DNA from: Burkholderia pyrrocinia
GTDB lineage: Bacteria > Pseudomonadota > Gammaproteobacteria > Burkholderiales > Burkholderiaceae
Direction: 5' to 3'
Length of the DNA stretch: 64,000 bases
Assembly: GCF_001028665.1 (NCBI RefSeq)
Contig: NZ_CP011503.1
Coordinates: forward strand, 3,100,001 to 3,164,000
The translations under genes were made by a program, and so were the position numbers. The notes beneath the pieces are model-generated. The model had not been told where the DNA came from. It was given only the letters and a program-made list of their open reading frames with translations, and searched no databases. Below, in pieces: positions 16,736 to 26,428 of this stretch; position 1 is the stretch's first letter, and each line of letters opens with the position of its first letter.

Positions 16736-17479
16736 ATGGACGTCAAACTCGTTGCCCGCACGCTCGACCTGTTCGAGCTGTTCGCCGCCGAACGGCGGCC
16801 GCTGCCGCTCACCGAACTCGCGCGCCTGCTCAATGTGCCGGCGTCGAGCTGCCTCGCGATGGCGCGCACGCTCGTGAGCCGCGGCTACCTGTACGAAGTG
16901 CGCAAGCGCGGCGGCTACTACCCGACGCGGCGCCTGCAGACGGTCGCCGCCGCGATCGATGCGACCGATCCCGTCGTCGACATCGTGCATCCGCATCTCG
17001 TCGCGCTGCGCAACGCGAGCCGTGAGACGGCCGTGCTCGGCAAGATCCAGGGTTTGTCGGTGACCTACCTCGACGTCGTCGAATCGGAGCAGGCGATCCG
17101 TTATACGCGCCAGCCGGGCGAACTGCGGCCGCTGCACGCGAACTCGATCGGCAAGGCGATCTTCGCGGAACTCGCCGGCGATGCGCAGCAGGCGCTCGGC
17201 GCGCAGTTGCCGTTCGAGCGTTTCACCGACGCGACGGTGGCGGACCTGCCGGCGCTCGTTGCGCAAACCGCGCGGTTTCGCGAACTCGGTTGGGCCGAGA
17301 ACTTCGGCGAAAGCGCGCCCGAGCTGTCGGCGATCGCGGTTGCGCTGACGCTCGACGGCGACTGGTACGGGCTGTCGGTCGTCGGGCCGACCGAGCGGAT
17401 CCGCCAGCATCGCGACACGCATGCGGCGTTGCTCGTCGACGCGAAGGCGCGGCTGCTGGCCGAGCACGCGCGCGGGTAG
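16736..17479 (+). CDS. IclR family transcriptional regulator
   Basis: A 247-residue regulator with an N-terminal winged helix-turn-helix (about residues 1-65) and a C-terminal IclR effector-binding domain (GKIQGLSVTYLDVVES, HANSIGKAIFAE). Proteins of this family sense small carboxylates and act as activators or repressors. It is last in the CoA-transferase operon, so it probably controls that operon, possibly through the inverted repeat at 12685-12700. The ATG at 16736 fits the usual IclR N-terminus; the Shine-Dalgarno sequence is weak. Confidence 0.9.
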   Translation: MDVKLVARTLDLFELFAAERRPLPLTELARLLNVPASSCLAMARTLVSRGYLYEVRKRGGYYPTRRLQTVAAAIDATDPVVDIVHPHLVALRNASRETAVLGKIQGLSVTYLDVVESEQAIRYTRQPGELRPLHANSIGKAIFAELAGDAQQALGAQLPFERFTDATVADLPALVAQTARFRELGWAENFGESAPELSAIAVALTLDGDWYGLSVVGPTERIRQHRDTHAALLVDAKARLLAEHARG

Positions 17480-17517
17480 GGCAGCGGCACGCGACGGCCG
17501 GCAGCGGGCCGGCAGTC

Positions 17518-17610
17518 CGAACTGCACCCCAAAAGCTGGGCACCGATCCAACCTTTGGGGTGTTTTGCATGGCGAAGCATGACGAGCCGTTACGGCGTGC
17601 GATCCTGCCG
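17518..17610 (+). mobile_element. remnant left end of an IS3-type insertion sequence
   Basis: The stretch ACTGCACCCCAAAAGCTGGG followed by CAACCTTTGGGGTGTTTTGC and an ATG at 17569 looks like the terminal region of an IS3-family element. The first residues after the ATG (MAKHDE) resemble the start of an IS3-type OrfA, after which the reading frame is lost. There is no transposase body or matching right end nearby. The inverted repeat CACCCCAAA (17525-17533) / TTTGGGGTG (17554-17562) followed by TTTT would now act as a terminator for the IclR gene. The identification is from memory of typical IS3 ends and needs a database check. Confidence 0.5.
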
Positions 17611-17656
17611 CGCCGGAAACGGCCCGCCGCGCATCACGCGCCGGCGCGTTGCACCA

Positions 17657-19012
17657 TCACGACTTCACCCACACGCCGCCGGCACTCGGGTTGTCGCCCT
17701 GGGTCCACCATTTCGCGCAGTACTTCGCACCCTGGTACATCACGCAGGTGCCGCCCTGGTAGGCGGTCGTGGCCGACCACACGGGCGAGCCGCCGCCGAC
17801 CGGTTTCCACACCGCCGCCTGGCCGGGCACGTCGCCCTGCGTCCACCATTGCGCCTGATACGTCGTGCCCTGGTAGGTGACCGTCTCGCCGGCCGTATAG
17901 ACCTGGCCGGCCACCCAGGGCGCGCCCGGCTGCGGCGTGCCGCCGTCCGAGCCGCCGCCGTAGTTCGGGTCCTGCGTGACGCCCGCGCCCCACTTGCCGT
18001 CGAGCTTGCGGAAGATCGCCGCGAACGCGTACGGCTGCTGCGCGACGCCCGAGCAGGTCGGCGACGCATACGCGCCGTTGTTCGGGCACGGCTGGTCGCG
18101 GCCGACCGACCAGTTGCCGAAGAACCCGTAGCCGTTGTTGACCGCCGCGTTCAGCACGCTTTGCGCGTTCGCGAGCGTGAAGGTCTCGCCCTGCACGTCG
18201 TTCACGCCGATCATCGGCGTCACCCCCACCATCTGCCAGAGCTGCGCGCCGGTCTTCGGCTGGCCCGCCGACTTGAACGCCGTATCGAGCTGCGCGTACA
18301 GCGCCTGCGCGGCGCTGATCGCGGCCGCGCCCATGTCGATGTTCGCGGGGCCGTAGTCCATCGTCATCAGGTTCACCGCGTCGAACGTCGACTTGTTCGC
18401 GATCGCCGCGTTGACGACGTTCAGGCCGTCCTGCGTGAGCCCGGTCGGCATCGTCGGCAGCGTCAGCGTGACGTGCAGCGGCTTGCCCCGCGCCGCATAG
18501 TCGGACTGCAGTTGCGCGACGGCCTGGAAGTTGCGCGCGACCGCAGCGGTGTCCTGCTGCGACGCGCCTTCGATGTCGAAGTCGATATGCGTGAGGCCGT
18601 ACGTGTCGATCACGGTCTGGTACGCGGTCTTCAGCGCGGGAACCGTCGAGCACGCCTGCATCAGCGGCGTGCCGTTCGCACCGCCGAACGACACGGCGAC
18701 TTCGCCGCCTTTCGCGCGGTAGCTCGCGATCGACGTCGACAGCGCGGTCAGCAGGCCGCCGCTCGCACCGTTGCCGATCGGCTGCACGCCGCCCCACGAC
18801 GGCGCGCAGCCGTTGCCCGCGACCACGAACGCGAGCGTGAACTGCTGGATGCCTTGCCGGACGCCGATCTGGTCGACGAGCGGCGTCGGATAGAGCGTCA
18901 CGTCGACGAAAGGCGCATAGACGCCGGCGCCCTGGGACACGCTCGCGGCGGCGAGCAGACAGCCCGCGGCAAGCGCGCGCGGGATGAAACGCGGCAACAC
19001 ATTGTTGTTCAT
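17657..19012 (-). CDS. secreted GH18-type chitinase with two C-terminal chitin-binding modules
   Basis: A 451-residue exported enzyme. A signal peptide ends near residue 28 (VSQGA). The catalytic domain carries HIDFDIEG at 142-149, matching the GH18 DxDxE motif with E148 as proton donor, plus the SFGGANG strand (109-115). Two carbohydrate-binding modules of the CBM5/12 type follow at about 353-395 and 405-451, each with an AxWWTQGDxP signature. It should hydrolyse chitin outside the cell. A TTGGAG Shine-Dalgarno precedes the ATG at 19012. The gene stands alone, convergent with the IclR gene. Confidence 0.9.
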   Translation of the reverse strand: MNNNVLPRFIPRALAAGCLLAAASVSQGAGVYAPFVDVTLYPTPLVDQIGVRQGIQQFTLAFVVAGNGCAPSWGGVQPIGNGASGGLLTALSTSIASYRAKGGEVAVSFGGANGTPLMQACSTVPALKTAYQTVIDTYGLTHIDFDIEGASQQDTAAVARNFQAVAQLQSDYAARGKPLHVTLTLPTMPTGLTQDGLNVVNAAIANKSTFDAVNLMTMDYGPANIDMGAAAISAAQALYAQLDTAFKSAGQPKTGAQLWQMVGVTPMIGVNDVQGETFTLANAQSVLNAAVNNGYGFFGNWSVGRDQPCPNNGAYASPTCSGVAQQPYAFAAIFRKLDGKWGAGVTQDPNYGGGSDGGTPQPGAPWVAGQVYTAGETVTYQGTTYQAQWWTQGDVPGQAAVWKPVGGGSPVWSATTAYQGGTCVMYQGAKYCAKWWTQGDNPSAGGVWVKS

Positions 19013-19279
19013 TGTGTTCTCCAAGTGGAAGAGGGATACGCTGGCCCGCGTATCGCCGCCGGGCGGACGATCGGGCATGCCCGGTCGGCGGCGTGCCCAT
19101 CTTGGAGGATTCGCGTCGAATAGTGAATAGTCAGGAGTTCTTTTTGTTATTTGATTCCCGATACGTAACGATCTTGCCGATTCGACACCGTTGCGCAACG
19201 CATCGGGCGGGCGATTTTCCCGATCGATCGTGCCGATCGCGCGAAGCCCGATGCGCGTCGCTTATGTCGCCTATGTCGC

Positions 19280-20182
19280 TTACGTCGATGCAGGCTGCAC
19301 AAGCGAGCACGCGAGCGCGACGAAGCGTTCGACGCACGCCGACGCAAACGGCTCGCTCCACGACACGATCTGCTCGACCGCGCGCGCACCGGCGAGCGGC
19401 ACGTAGATAACGCCCGGACGCTGCAGCGTCGCGGTGAAACCCGGCACGATCGCGATGCCGCGTTCGGCGGCCACCAGCGACACGAGCGTCGTGATCTGCG
19501 CAGCGGTCGCGCCGATGCGCGGTGAGAATCCGGCTTGCGTGCACAGGTCGTCCAGCGCTGCAGTGAATGCCGAACCGTAGCCGGTCGGAAAGGTCACGAA
19601 GGTTTCGTCCGCGAGTTCCGCCACGCTGACGCTCGCGCGGCCCGCGAGCGGATTGCCGGCCGGCACGGCCGCGACGAGCGGTTCGCGCGACGCGACGAGC
19701 GACGCAACCGCTACGCCGGGCGCGCCGTCCCACGCCCAGCCGAAGCCGATGTCCATCGTGCCGTCTGCGATCTGCTGGCGCTGGCTGGCGGTCGCCGCTT
19801 CGCGGAATGCGAGCTCGACGTCGGGCATCGTCCGGCTCGCGGCGCGGATGACGTCCGGGAACGTGTCGGACATCGGAATCGAACTCGCATAACCAATCAC
19901 GATGCGCCCGGCGATGCCTTGCGCGATCTTGCGCGCGCTCGTCTCCGCCTCGGCGGCCGCGCTGACGACGTGGCGCGCATGCTCGAGAAACAGCGTGCCT
20001 TCCGGCGTCAGCCGCACCGCGCGAGTCGAACGCTCGAACAGCCGGACGCCGAGCTCGCTTTCGAGCGCGGCGATATGGCGCGTCAGCGGCGGCTGCGCGA
20101 CACGCAAGCGCAGTGCGGCGCGGCCGAAGTGCAGTTCGTCGGCGACGACCACGAAATAACGAAGGCGGCGCAGGTCGAGCAT
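19280..20182 (-). CDS. LysR family transcriptional regulator
   Basis: A 300-residue LysR-type regulator. The N-terminal winged helix (about residues 1-60, LRRLRYFVVVADELHFGRAALRLRVAQPPLTRHI) is followed by a periplasmic-binding-protein-like effector domain. It is divergent from the MFS carrier at 20277 with 94 bases between the start codons, the usual layout for a LysR regulator and its target. The effector is unknown. Confidence 0.92.
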   Translation of the reverse strand: MLDLRRLRYFVVVADELHFGRAALRLRVAQPPLTRHIAALESELGVRLFERSTRAVRLTPEGTLFLEHARHVVSAAAEAETSARKIAQGIAGRIVIGYASSIPMSDTFPDVIRAASRTMPDVELAFREAATASQRQQIADGTMDIGFGWAWDGAPGVAVASLVASREPLVAAVPAGNPLAGRASVSVAELADETFVTFPTGYGSAFTAALDDLCTQAGFSPRIGATAAQITTLVSLVAAERGIAIVPGFTATLQRPGVIYVPLAGARAVEQIVSWSEPFASACVERFVALACSLVQPAST

Positions 20183-20276
20183 TGTTGTCGTTCCGGTATC
20201 AATGGCGATGAAAACGGTATTGGCGCGCGTGCGGCGCGCTCGTCAGACTGTCGGCATCGATGACAGGGCAGCCCCG

Positions 20277-21479
20277 ATGAACGACAGGATCACGCGTATC
20301 GCGTTCTTTCTTTGCGGCTTCGCCGCGTTTCTCAATCTCTATTCGACGCAGGGCATCCTGCACGAACTCGCGGCGACCTTCGGCGTCAGCGCGGAACGCG
20401 CGGGGCAGGGCGTGAGCGCGACCACGACGGCCGTCGCCATTATCGCGCCGTTCGTCGGCATGCTGGCTGCGCGCATCGAGCGGCGCGTCGCGATTTCGCT
20501 CGCGGCGGTGGCGGTCGCGCTGCCGGTCGTGTGGTCCGCACATGCGGCGAGTTTCGCGTCGTTTCTCGGTGCGCGCTTTGCCGCCGGGCTGCTGATGCCG
20601 TTCATCTTCGCGCTGTCGATCGCGACTATCGGCGAGCGCTTCGATCGCGGCACGTCGGCCGAGATCGGCGCGCTGTTCGTCGCGGGCACGACGCTCGGCG
20701 GTTTCGCGGGGCGCTTCGCGACCAACCTGCTGACGTCGATGTGGGGCTGGCGGCACGCGCTCGATATCGTCGCGGCGCTGTGTCTCGTCACGGGCGTCGC
20801 GATCTACGCGAGCCTGCCGGCCGCCGGCGCGATCGCGCGGCGTTCCGGCCACGACGCGGATGCGGGGCCGTCATGGCGCATCGTCACGCGCGGCCCGCTG
20901 CTCGCGTCGTTCGCGATCGGCGCGTGCGTGCTCGCGTCGCAGGTCGCGACATTCACGTTCGTCGGCTTGCGGCTTGCCCGCGCGCCGTTCGGCTTCGGCA
21001 CGGTCGGGATCGGCGCGATCTATGCGGTCTTCCTGGTGGCGGTGGTCGTCACGCCGCTTGCGGGGCGCGTCGCGCGGCATCGCGGCCCGCGCGCACCGGG
21101 GCTCGCGGCTGCGGCATTCGCGATCGGCGGTGCATTGCTGACGTTGTCCGACAGCGTGCCGGCGATCCTGGCCGGCCTCGCGCTCAGCTCGACCGCCGTG
21201 TTTATCGAACAGGCGTCGGCCAACGCGTTCATCTCGCAGGCCGCTTCGACGGCACGCTCGACGGCGATCGGCATCTACCTATCCTGCTATTACTTCGGCG
21301 GCAGTCTCGGGTCGATCCTGCCAGTGCCCGGCTGGCATCGGTGGGGGTGGGCCGGCTGCGTCGCGTTCGTCGTCGTTGCTCAAGCGATCGTCGGCGTGCT
21401 CGTGTACCGGTTCTGGCGAACCGGCAGCGCAGTCGGTACCGGGCATGCCGACGTGCGCGGCGCCGGATTCACGCGCTGA
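20277..21479 (+). CDS. major facilitator superfamily transporter
   Basis: A 400-residue MFS protein with about 12 transmembrane segments and the DHA1-like efflux pattern (LYSTQGILHELAATFGVS, GWRHALDIVAALC in the middle). It probably exports a small molecule across the inner membrane. The start at 20277 gives a normal MFS N-terminus; an upstream ATG at 20202 would add 25 basic residues overlapping the shared promoter. The divergent LysR gene probably regulates it. It converges with cobJ, leaving only 6 bases between the two stops. Confidence 0.85.
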   Translation: MNDRITRIAFFLCGFAAFLNLYSTQGILHELAATFGVSAERAGQGVSATTTAVAIIAPFVGMLAARIERRVAISLAAVAVALPVVWSAHAASFASFLGARFAAGLLMPFIFALSIATIGERFDRGTSAEIGALFVAGTTLGGFAGRFATNLLTSMWGWRHALDIVAALCLVTGVAIYASLPAAGAIARRSGHDADAGPSWRIVTRGPLLASFAIGACVLASQVATFTFVGLRLARAPFGFGTVGIGAIYAVFLVAVVVTPLAGRVARHRGPRAPGLAAAAFAIGGALLTLSDSVPAILAGLALSSTAVFIEQASANAFISQAASTARSTAIGIYLSCYYFGGSLGSILPVPGWHRWGWAGCVAFVVVAQAIVGVLVYRFWRTGSAVGTGHADVRGAGFTR

Positions 21480-21485
21480 CCGCGT

Positions 21486-23210
21486 TCAGCGATACCAGCG
21501 CGGCGTATAGACCCACTCGCGTCCGCCGTCGATCGCGAAACGCCGGGTGGTCGACGAGCCGACGATCACCATCGTGCGCATGTCGACCTGGTCGCTGCGC
21601 AGCGCGCCGAGCGTCGTCGTCGCGAGCGTCGCACCCGGCCGGCCGATGTCGCGACCGAGCACGACCACCGTCTCGGCCGCACGATGCGCGCGCACGACAT
21701 CGAGCGCGCGGTCGAGCTGCCATGGCCGCGCACGCGAGATCGGGTTGTAGAACGCCATCACGAGATCGGCTTGTGCCGCATGCCGCAGGCGCGTCTCGAT
21801 CACGTCCCACGGCTTCAGGTTGTCCGACAGCGAGATCGCGCAGAAGTCGTGGCCGAGCGGCGCGCCGGCTTGCGCGGCCGTCGCGAGCGACGCCGATATG
21901 CCGGGTTCCACGCGCAGGTCGACTTTCGCCCATTGCGGATCGCGCGCTTCGTCGAGCGCTTCGAGCACGGCCGCAGCCATCGCGAACACGCCGGGGTCCC
22001 CCGACGACACGACCGCGACGCGCCGGCCTTCGGCCGCGAGCTCGAATGCATGGCGCGCGCGCTGCATCTCTTCGCGATTGTCGGTGCCGTGCACGCGCTG
22101 GTCCGCGCGGAACGGGCCGGCCATGTTCACGTAGGTCGTGTAGCCGAGGATGTCGGTCGCATCCGCGAGCGCGGCGCGCGCCGCCGGCGTGAGCCACGCG
22201 GCGCCGCCCGGGCCGAGGCCGAGCACCGTCAGGCGGCCGCGCGCACGGCCGAGCGTGGCGGGATCGACCGGATGCGACGCGACTGCGCACGCAAGGCCGT
22301 TCGATACTGCGCGCAACGTGTGCGCGACGCGCAATGCGCGGCCGAGCAGCGTGGCCGCATCGGCTTGCGCGTGAGGGTCGACATCGACATCGACGAAGCG
22401 CAGCGGCACGCCGAGCGTTTGCGCCGTTTCCTCCAGCGCCGCTTCGCCGATCTCCGATGCCGGCGCGACGATGGCCGCGAGCGCCAGCCGCGCGAGGCCT
22501 TGTGCGTCGAGCGCGGCTTCGATGCGCGCGGCGAGCGCTTCGTCCGCGTGCACGGTTTGCGCATCGACGCCGACCACCACGCTGCGCGGATGGATCACGA
22601 GTTCGTCTTGCGTGCCGCGCCAGGCATCGGGCGTCACGCGGATCGCATGCGCGGCCGCATCGTCGCGCGGCAGCGCGACATCGTCGAGCCACGGCGCCGC
22701 GCCGTCGATGCGCGTCGACGCGCCCGCGAGCAGGTCGGACACGAAACGCTTGCCCTGCGCGAGATCGGCGAGCGCATAACCTTCGGGCGGATTGAGCACG
22801 CATGCGCCGAAGCGCAGTTCGCCGCTCGTCGTGATCGCCGGCGCGACGCCGAGCCAATCGGCCAGTTCGCGCGCGATCACGTTGACGCCCGTCAGCCCGC
22901 CGAGCAGCGGCACGACGGCCGAACCGTCCTCCGCGACCGCGAGCACCGGCGGCTCGACGCCCTTGTCGGCCAGCGCGGGCGCGAGGCAGCGAATCACGAT
23001 GCCGGCCGCGCACAGCGCGACGATCGGCAAGCCGCGCGCATACAGTTCGCGCAGGTGTGCGCCGAGTTCGTCGAACGGCTCGTCGGCATCGACGCGGGAC
23101 GCGAGCCCGTGCACGCGGGCGCCCGGGTAGCGCGCCTGGATGCGCCGCGCGGTGTCGAGCGCGCCGGCGCCGAGAATCACGATCGCGGGCGGAGTCGTCA
23201 TCCTTGCCAT
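21486..23210 (-). CDS. cobJ: CbiG-CobJ fusion, precorrin-3B C17-methyltransferase
   Basis: A 574-residue fusion. Residues 1-320 resemble CbiG: an N-terminal domain ([25 protein letters not shown], 66-90) and a C-terminal CbiG domain (about 207-320). Residues 326-574 are the CobJ/CbiH methyltransferase with its LGLGPGG SAM loop (330-336) and [10 protein letters not shown] block. CobJ methylates C17 and drives ring contraction; CbiG opens the delta-lactone in the anaerobic route. The start may be the ATG at 23210 (preceded by GGGGGAAA) or at 23201, which would overlap cobI in an ATGA junction. It is last in the cobGHIJ operon. Confidence 0.92.
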   Translation of the reverse strand: MARMTTPPAIVILGAGALDTARRIQARYPGARVHGLASRVDADEPFDELGAHLRELYARGLPIVALCAAGIVIRCLAPALADKGVEPPVLAVAEDGSAVVPLLGGLTGVNVIARELADWLGVAPAITTSGELRFGACVLNPPEGYALADLAQGKRFVSDLLAGASTRIDGAAPWLDDVALPRDDAAAHAIRVTPDAWRGTQDELVIHPRSVVVGVDAQTVHADEALAARIEAALDAQGLARLALAAIVAPASEIGEAALEETAQTLGVPLRFVDVDVDPHAQADAATLLGRALRVAHTLRAVSNGLACAVASHPVDPATLGRARGRLTVLGLGPGGAAWLTPAARAALADATDILGYTTYVNMAGPFRADQRVHGTDNREEMQRARHAFELAAEGRRVAVVSSGDPGVFAMAAAVLEALDEARDPQWAKVDLRVEPGISASLATAAQAGAPLGHDFCAISLSDNLKPWDVIETRLRHAAQADLVMAFYNPISRARPWQLDRALDVVRAHRAAETVVVLGRDIGRPGATLATTTLGALRSDQVDMRTMVIVGSSTTRRFAIDGGREWVYTPRWYR

Positions 23211-23932
23211 TTTTCCCCCGGCACGACGAGCAGCGAGAAATACGGCGACGCCATCGGGTCGACTTCGTCGAGCGGCACGATGCGCTGGCTCGCCATCGTC
23301 GCGCGCTCGACGTACAGCGCGCGTTTCGCGAGCCCGAGTTCGTCGAGCACGCGCCGCACCTTGTCGAAATTGCGGCCGAGCTTCATCACGACGGCCGCGT
23401 CGGCCTGCGCGAGCCGCGCGCGCAACTCATGCTCGGGCAGCACGCCCGACAGCACCGACAGGCTCTGGTTGCGATAGACGAGCGGCTGGCCGAGCACGGC
23501 CGTGCCGCCGAGCATCGAGCACACGCCCGGGATGACCTCGGTGTCGTAGCGCGGCGCGAGGCGGTCGTGCAGGTACATGTACGAGCCGTAGAAGAACGGG
23601 TCGCCCTCACAGATCACCGCGACGTCGCGGCCCGCGTCGAGGTGCGCCGCGACGATTTCGGCGGCCGTATCGTAGAAGTCGGCGATCACCGTCTCGTAGC
23701 AAAGCGGCGGCGGCAGCGCTTCGGTCGTCACCGGATAGACGAGCGGCAGTTGCGTCTGCGTATCGAGCAGGTGCGCTTCGACGATGCCATACGCATTGCC
23801 TTTCTTGCCCTTCGCGACGAAATACGCGACCACGGGCGCCGCCTGCAGCACGCGCAGCGCCTTGATCGTCATCAGTTCAGGGTCGCCGGGGCCGACGCCG
23901 ACCCCGAACAGGCGTCCGCGCGCGGTCGTCAT
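23198..23932 (-). CDS. cobI: precorrin-2 C20-methyltransferase
   Basis: A 244-residue SAM-dependent methyltransferase that converts precorrin-2 to precorrin-3A. The N-terminus [18 protein letters not shown] and the [14 protein letters not shown] block are typical of CobI/CbiL, and [12 protein letters not shown] is specific to this member of the family. The start ATG overlaps the cobH stop in an ATGA junction and the stop overlaps cobJ. It lies in the cobG-cobH-cobI-cobJ operon on the minus strand. Confidence 0.95.
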   Translation of the reverse strand: MTTARGRLFGVGVGPGDPELMTIKALRVLQAAPVVAYFVAKGKKGNAYGIVEAHLLDTQTQLPLVYPVTTEALPPPLCYETVIADFYDTAAEIVAAHLDAGRDVAVICEGDPFFYGSYMYLHDRLAPRYDTEVIPGVCSMLGGTAVLGQPLVYRNQSLSVLSGVLPEHELRARLAQADAAVVMKLGRNFDKVRRVLDELGLAKRALYVERATMASQRIVPLDEVDPMASPYFSLLVVPGEKWQG

Positions 23933-24555
23933 TCCGCCTCCGTCGCGAGCGCGTTGACCGCGGCGGCCGCCATCGCGCTGCCGCCGCGCCGGCCGAGCAG
24001 CGCGACGTACGGCACGCCGCGGCTGTCGGCGTCGAGCATCGCCTTCGATTCGGCCGCGCCGATGAAGCCGACCGGGAATCCGAGGATCAGCGCGGGGCGC
24101 GGCGCGCCGGCGTCGATCATGTCGAGCAGGTGGAACAGCGCGGTCGGCGCATTGCCGATCACGACGACGCTGCCCGCGAGATGCGGGCGCCACAGTTCGA
24201 GCGCGGCGGCCGAGCGCGTGTTGCCGAGATGCCGCGCGAGATCGGGCACCTCCGGTTCGCCGAGCGTGCAGATCACGGGATTGCCGGCCGGCAGCCGTGC
24301 GCGCGTGATGCCTTCGGCAACCATCTTCGCATCGCACAGGATCGGCGCGCCGGCCGCGAGCGCCGTGCGGCCCGCGGTGCCGGCGCCGGCCGAGAAGCGC
24401 AGGTCGTAGACGACATCGACCATCCCGCACGCGTGGATCACGCGCACCGCGAGTTTCTCGAGATCGGGCGGGACCTGCGACAGGTCGGCCTCGGCGCGGA
24501 TCGTCGCGAACGACTGGCGGTAGATTTCCTGCCCGTCGCGAATGTAGTCAAGCAT
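23929..24555 (-). CDS. cobH: precorrin-8X methylmutase
   Basis: A 208-residue isomerase that moves the methyl group from C11 to C12, giving hydrogenobyrinic acid. It has the conserved [11 protein letters not shown] with the catalytic histidine at residue 41, the DAKMVAEGI segment, and the [12 protein letters not shown] block. The ATG at 24555 lies 8 bases inside the end of cobG, so the two genes overlap; a longer start at 24612 is unlikely. The product feeds the amidation steps that lie outside this window. Confidence 0.95.
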   Translation of the reverse strand: MLDYIRDGQEIYRQSFATIRAEADLSQVPPDLEKLAVRVIHACGMVDVVYDLRFSAGAGTAGRTALAAGAPILCDAKMVAEGITRARLPAGNPVICTLGEPEVPDLARHLGNTRSAAALELWRPHLAGSVVVIGNAPTALFHLLDMIDAGAPRPALILGFPVGFIGAAESKAMLDADSRGVPYVALLGRRGGSAMAAAAVNALATEAE

Positions 24556-26038
24556 CGGTGGTGGTGTCCTGGCTATGCCGTGCGCCCGTGAGGCGGGCCG
24601 CGGCCTGGTCAATCGTCAGATGGCGCGCGAGCGGGGCGCCGAGGCCCGCGGCGGCGTCGCGCCGGTAAAGGTCGTAGTGCGCGGGCGCAACCGCGACGAG
24701 CGTGTGCGTCGCGGGATGCGGCAGCGCGCAGTGGCGCTCGCAGCCGGTCAGGTGCACGTCGACCGGACGGCCGATGCGCGCAGCGAGCGCGAGTGCGTCG
24801 TGTTTCGTGTCGGCGTGCGCTTTCGCGCAGCCCGCGCTACCGGTGCACGCGACGAGCGTCGCAAGCGGGTCCGACGATGTGCACACGAGGCCGAGCGATG
24901 CGAGCGCATCGAGCATGGCGGGTGCGCGTGCGTGCGACACGCCGTGGATGAACATGCCTTGCCACGGCGTCATCGACAACGTGCCGTCGCCATCGGCTTC
25001 GGCCAATGCGGCGAGCCGTTCCAGTTGCGTCGCGTCGAGCCGCCCGAGCGCGAATTGCGCACCGATGCTGCAACGCGCTGCGTCGAGCGACGGACGCGCG
25101 CCGAAACGCAGTGCGGAATCGGAATGCATGCGCCGCCAGCCGGCGAGCGCGGGATCGGCAGTGAGCGGGAAGGGCAGGTAGTGCTGTGCGCGATCCAGTA
25201 ACGCGCGTTCGCCGCACGTCGCGAGCAGTGCACGCATCCGCGTGACGTCGGCCGGCGCGAGATCGAGGAACGCGAGCAGCAGTGCGCGGACGAGCGCGAC
25301 GCTCTGGTCGGGCGACACATCGACCGCGGCAGGCGTATCGTCGAATGCAATCGGCGGGCAACCGGCCAGCCCGGCCGCGATGCGCACCGCGCCGTCGTCG
25401 CGGCGCCATGCGGCGAGCCAGATGTCGTGCGGATGATCGAGCGCCGCGACCGATTCGCCGCCGTCGAGCTGGATCGAAAATTTCGGCGACAGCTCGCCGC
25501 GGCGCGGCTCGCTTGCCAGCATGTCGAGCAGCGGAACGGCGAGCGCGCGGCTGTCGATGAGCGCCGCGGGATCGTGTCCGGCGAGCGGGCTGAGCATCAC
25601 GTTGCGGACGTCGTCGCTCGCGGCGAGTGCGGCCGCATCGGCGGTTGAATCCGCGGTCGAGTTCGCGGTGGCATCGGCGCGCGGGCCGAGCCCCGCGTCG
25701 AGCAACGCGCGCGTCAGCGCGTCGGCCGCGCCGTCGCGAATGCCGCGTAGCTGGAGATTCGCACGATTGGTCGCGTCGATCGCGCCGGAGCCGTATGCAC
25801 GCGCGGCGGCGGCGATCGCGCGGGCCTGCGCGGCATCGAGCCGGCCGCCCGGCAGCTTGATCCGGCACAGCCCGCCGTCGGCGGCCGCAACGACGCGCAT
25901 GAGCCCCGGGCAGGCCGAAGGGCGCACGACAGGCGACGCAGGAATCGAATCGGGGGCGGGACTCAACGGGGTACCGGGACAGTGTCGCGCCGCGGCCAAC
26001 GCATCGGTACACCCCGCCCGACGCCGACTGGCACGCAC
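24548..26038 (-). CDS. cobG: precorrin-3B synthase (oxygen-dependent)
   Basis: A nitrite/sulfite-reductase-like iron-sulfur protein that hydroxylates precorrin-3A at C20 with O2 and forms the gamma-lactone. The [4Fe-4S] cysteines are present as C-x5-C (CTGSAGC) and C-x3-C (CERHC) in the C-terminal third, and the N-terminal RPSACPGL...GGLCRIKLPGG is diagnostic. Its presence marks the aerobic pathway. The start is uncertain: GTG at 26038 gives 496 residues but lies 10 bases from the riboswitch; TTG at 25966 or GTG at 25927 would also keep the conserved N-terminus. No candidate has a strong Shine-Dalgarno. Confidence 0.92.
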   Translation of the reverse strand: MRASRRRAGCTDALAAARHCPGTPLSPAPDSIPASPVVRPSACPGLMRVVAAADGGLCRIKLPGGRLDAAQARAIAAAARAYGSGAIDATNRANLQLRGIRDGAADALTRALLDAGLGPRADATANSTADSTADAAALAASDDVRNVMLSPLAGHDPAALIDSRALAVPLLDMLASEPRRGELSPKFSIQLDGGESVAALDHPHDIWLAAWRRDDGAVRIAAGLAGCPPIAFDDTPAAVDVSPDQSVALVRALLLAFLDLAPADVTRMRALLATCGERALLDRAQHYLPFPLTADPALAGWRRMHSDSALRFGARPSLDAARCSIGAQFALGRLDATQLERLAALAEADGDGTLSMTPWQGMFIHGVSHARAPAMLDALASLGLVCTSSDPLATLVACTGSAGCAKAHADTKHDALALAARIGRPVDVHLTGCERHCALPHPATHTLVAVAPAHYDLYRRDAAAGLGAPLARHLTIDQAAARLTGARHSQDTTTDA

Positions 26039-26047
26039 GCACTTTCT

Positions 26048-26212
26048 GGCCGGCAGGTCTCCTGGCTGACAGGTCGGCGCCGACTCCCGGCCTTCCCGGG
26101 CGAACCAGTGGCGTGAGGGGGGAGATCGGCTCGCTGTCTACAGTTGCGGGGGCAGCCACAGCGGCGCGCGGCGCGCCCTGTGTTCCCTCTTCGGCCCCGA
26201 GGGGCACCGGCG
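26048..26212 (-). promoter_or_regulatory. cobalamin riboswitch upstream of cobG-cobH-cobI-cobJ
   Basis: On the minus strand the order is GGTGCCCC (26208 leftwards), GAAGAGGGAACACAGG, the canonical B12 box GCTGCCCCCGCAACTGTA (26139-26156), CACTGG, GGGAAGGCC and AGCCAGGAGACCTGCC (26052-26068). This is the most canonical of the three riboswitches in the window and differs in sequence from the pair at 1486-2080. It ends immediately before the possible cobG start codons, so control at translation initiation is likely. Confidence 0.94.
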
Positions 26213-26428
26213 AACGAACGGCCGTAGGATACCCGATTTCGACCGCGGTTCGCGACCGGAAAGCCGTTCGCGACGGGCGAAACGGACGACGGCCCGGCGC
26301 CGGCGGGCCGGCAGATGAAACGCGGGATGGAACACGGTACCATGCCGTCTTTCGCAATGCGGACGGCTGCGCCGGCCCTTTTACGGCTGCGCGGCGACAC
26401 GATGGAATCGAACGATGGGGAAGGGTGC
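26213..26428. other. divergent promoter region between cobG riboswitch and cobL
   Basis: These 216 bases separate the riboswitch from the cobL start. I see no B12 box on the plus strand, so cobL and its followers are not riboswitch-controlled from here. GCCGGCGCCGGGCC-type repeats (about 26290-26312) could form a hairpin. An open frame extends cobL upstream to 26315, but it does not resemble the conserved N-terminus. Confidence 0.5.

Noticed and set aside
26290..26312. GCCGGCGCCGGGCC-type repeat as a terminator or riboswitch for cobL
   Set aside because: No T-run and no B12 box; local GC-rich repeats are common here.
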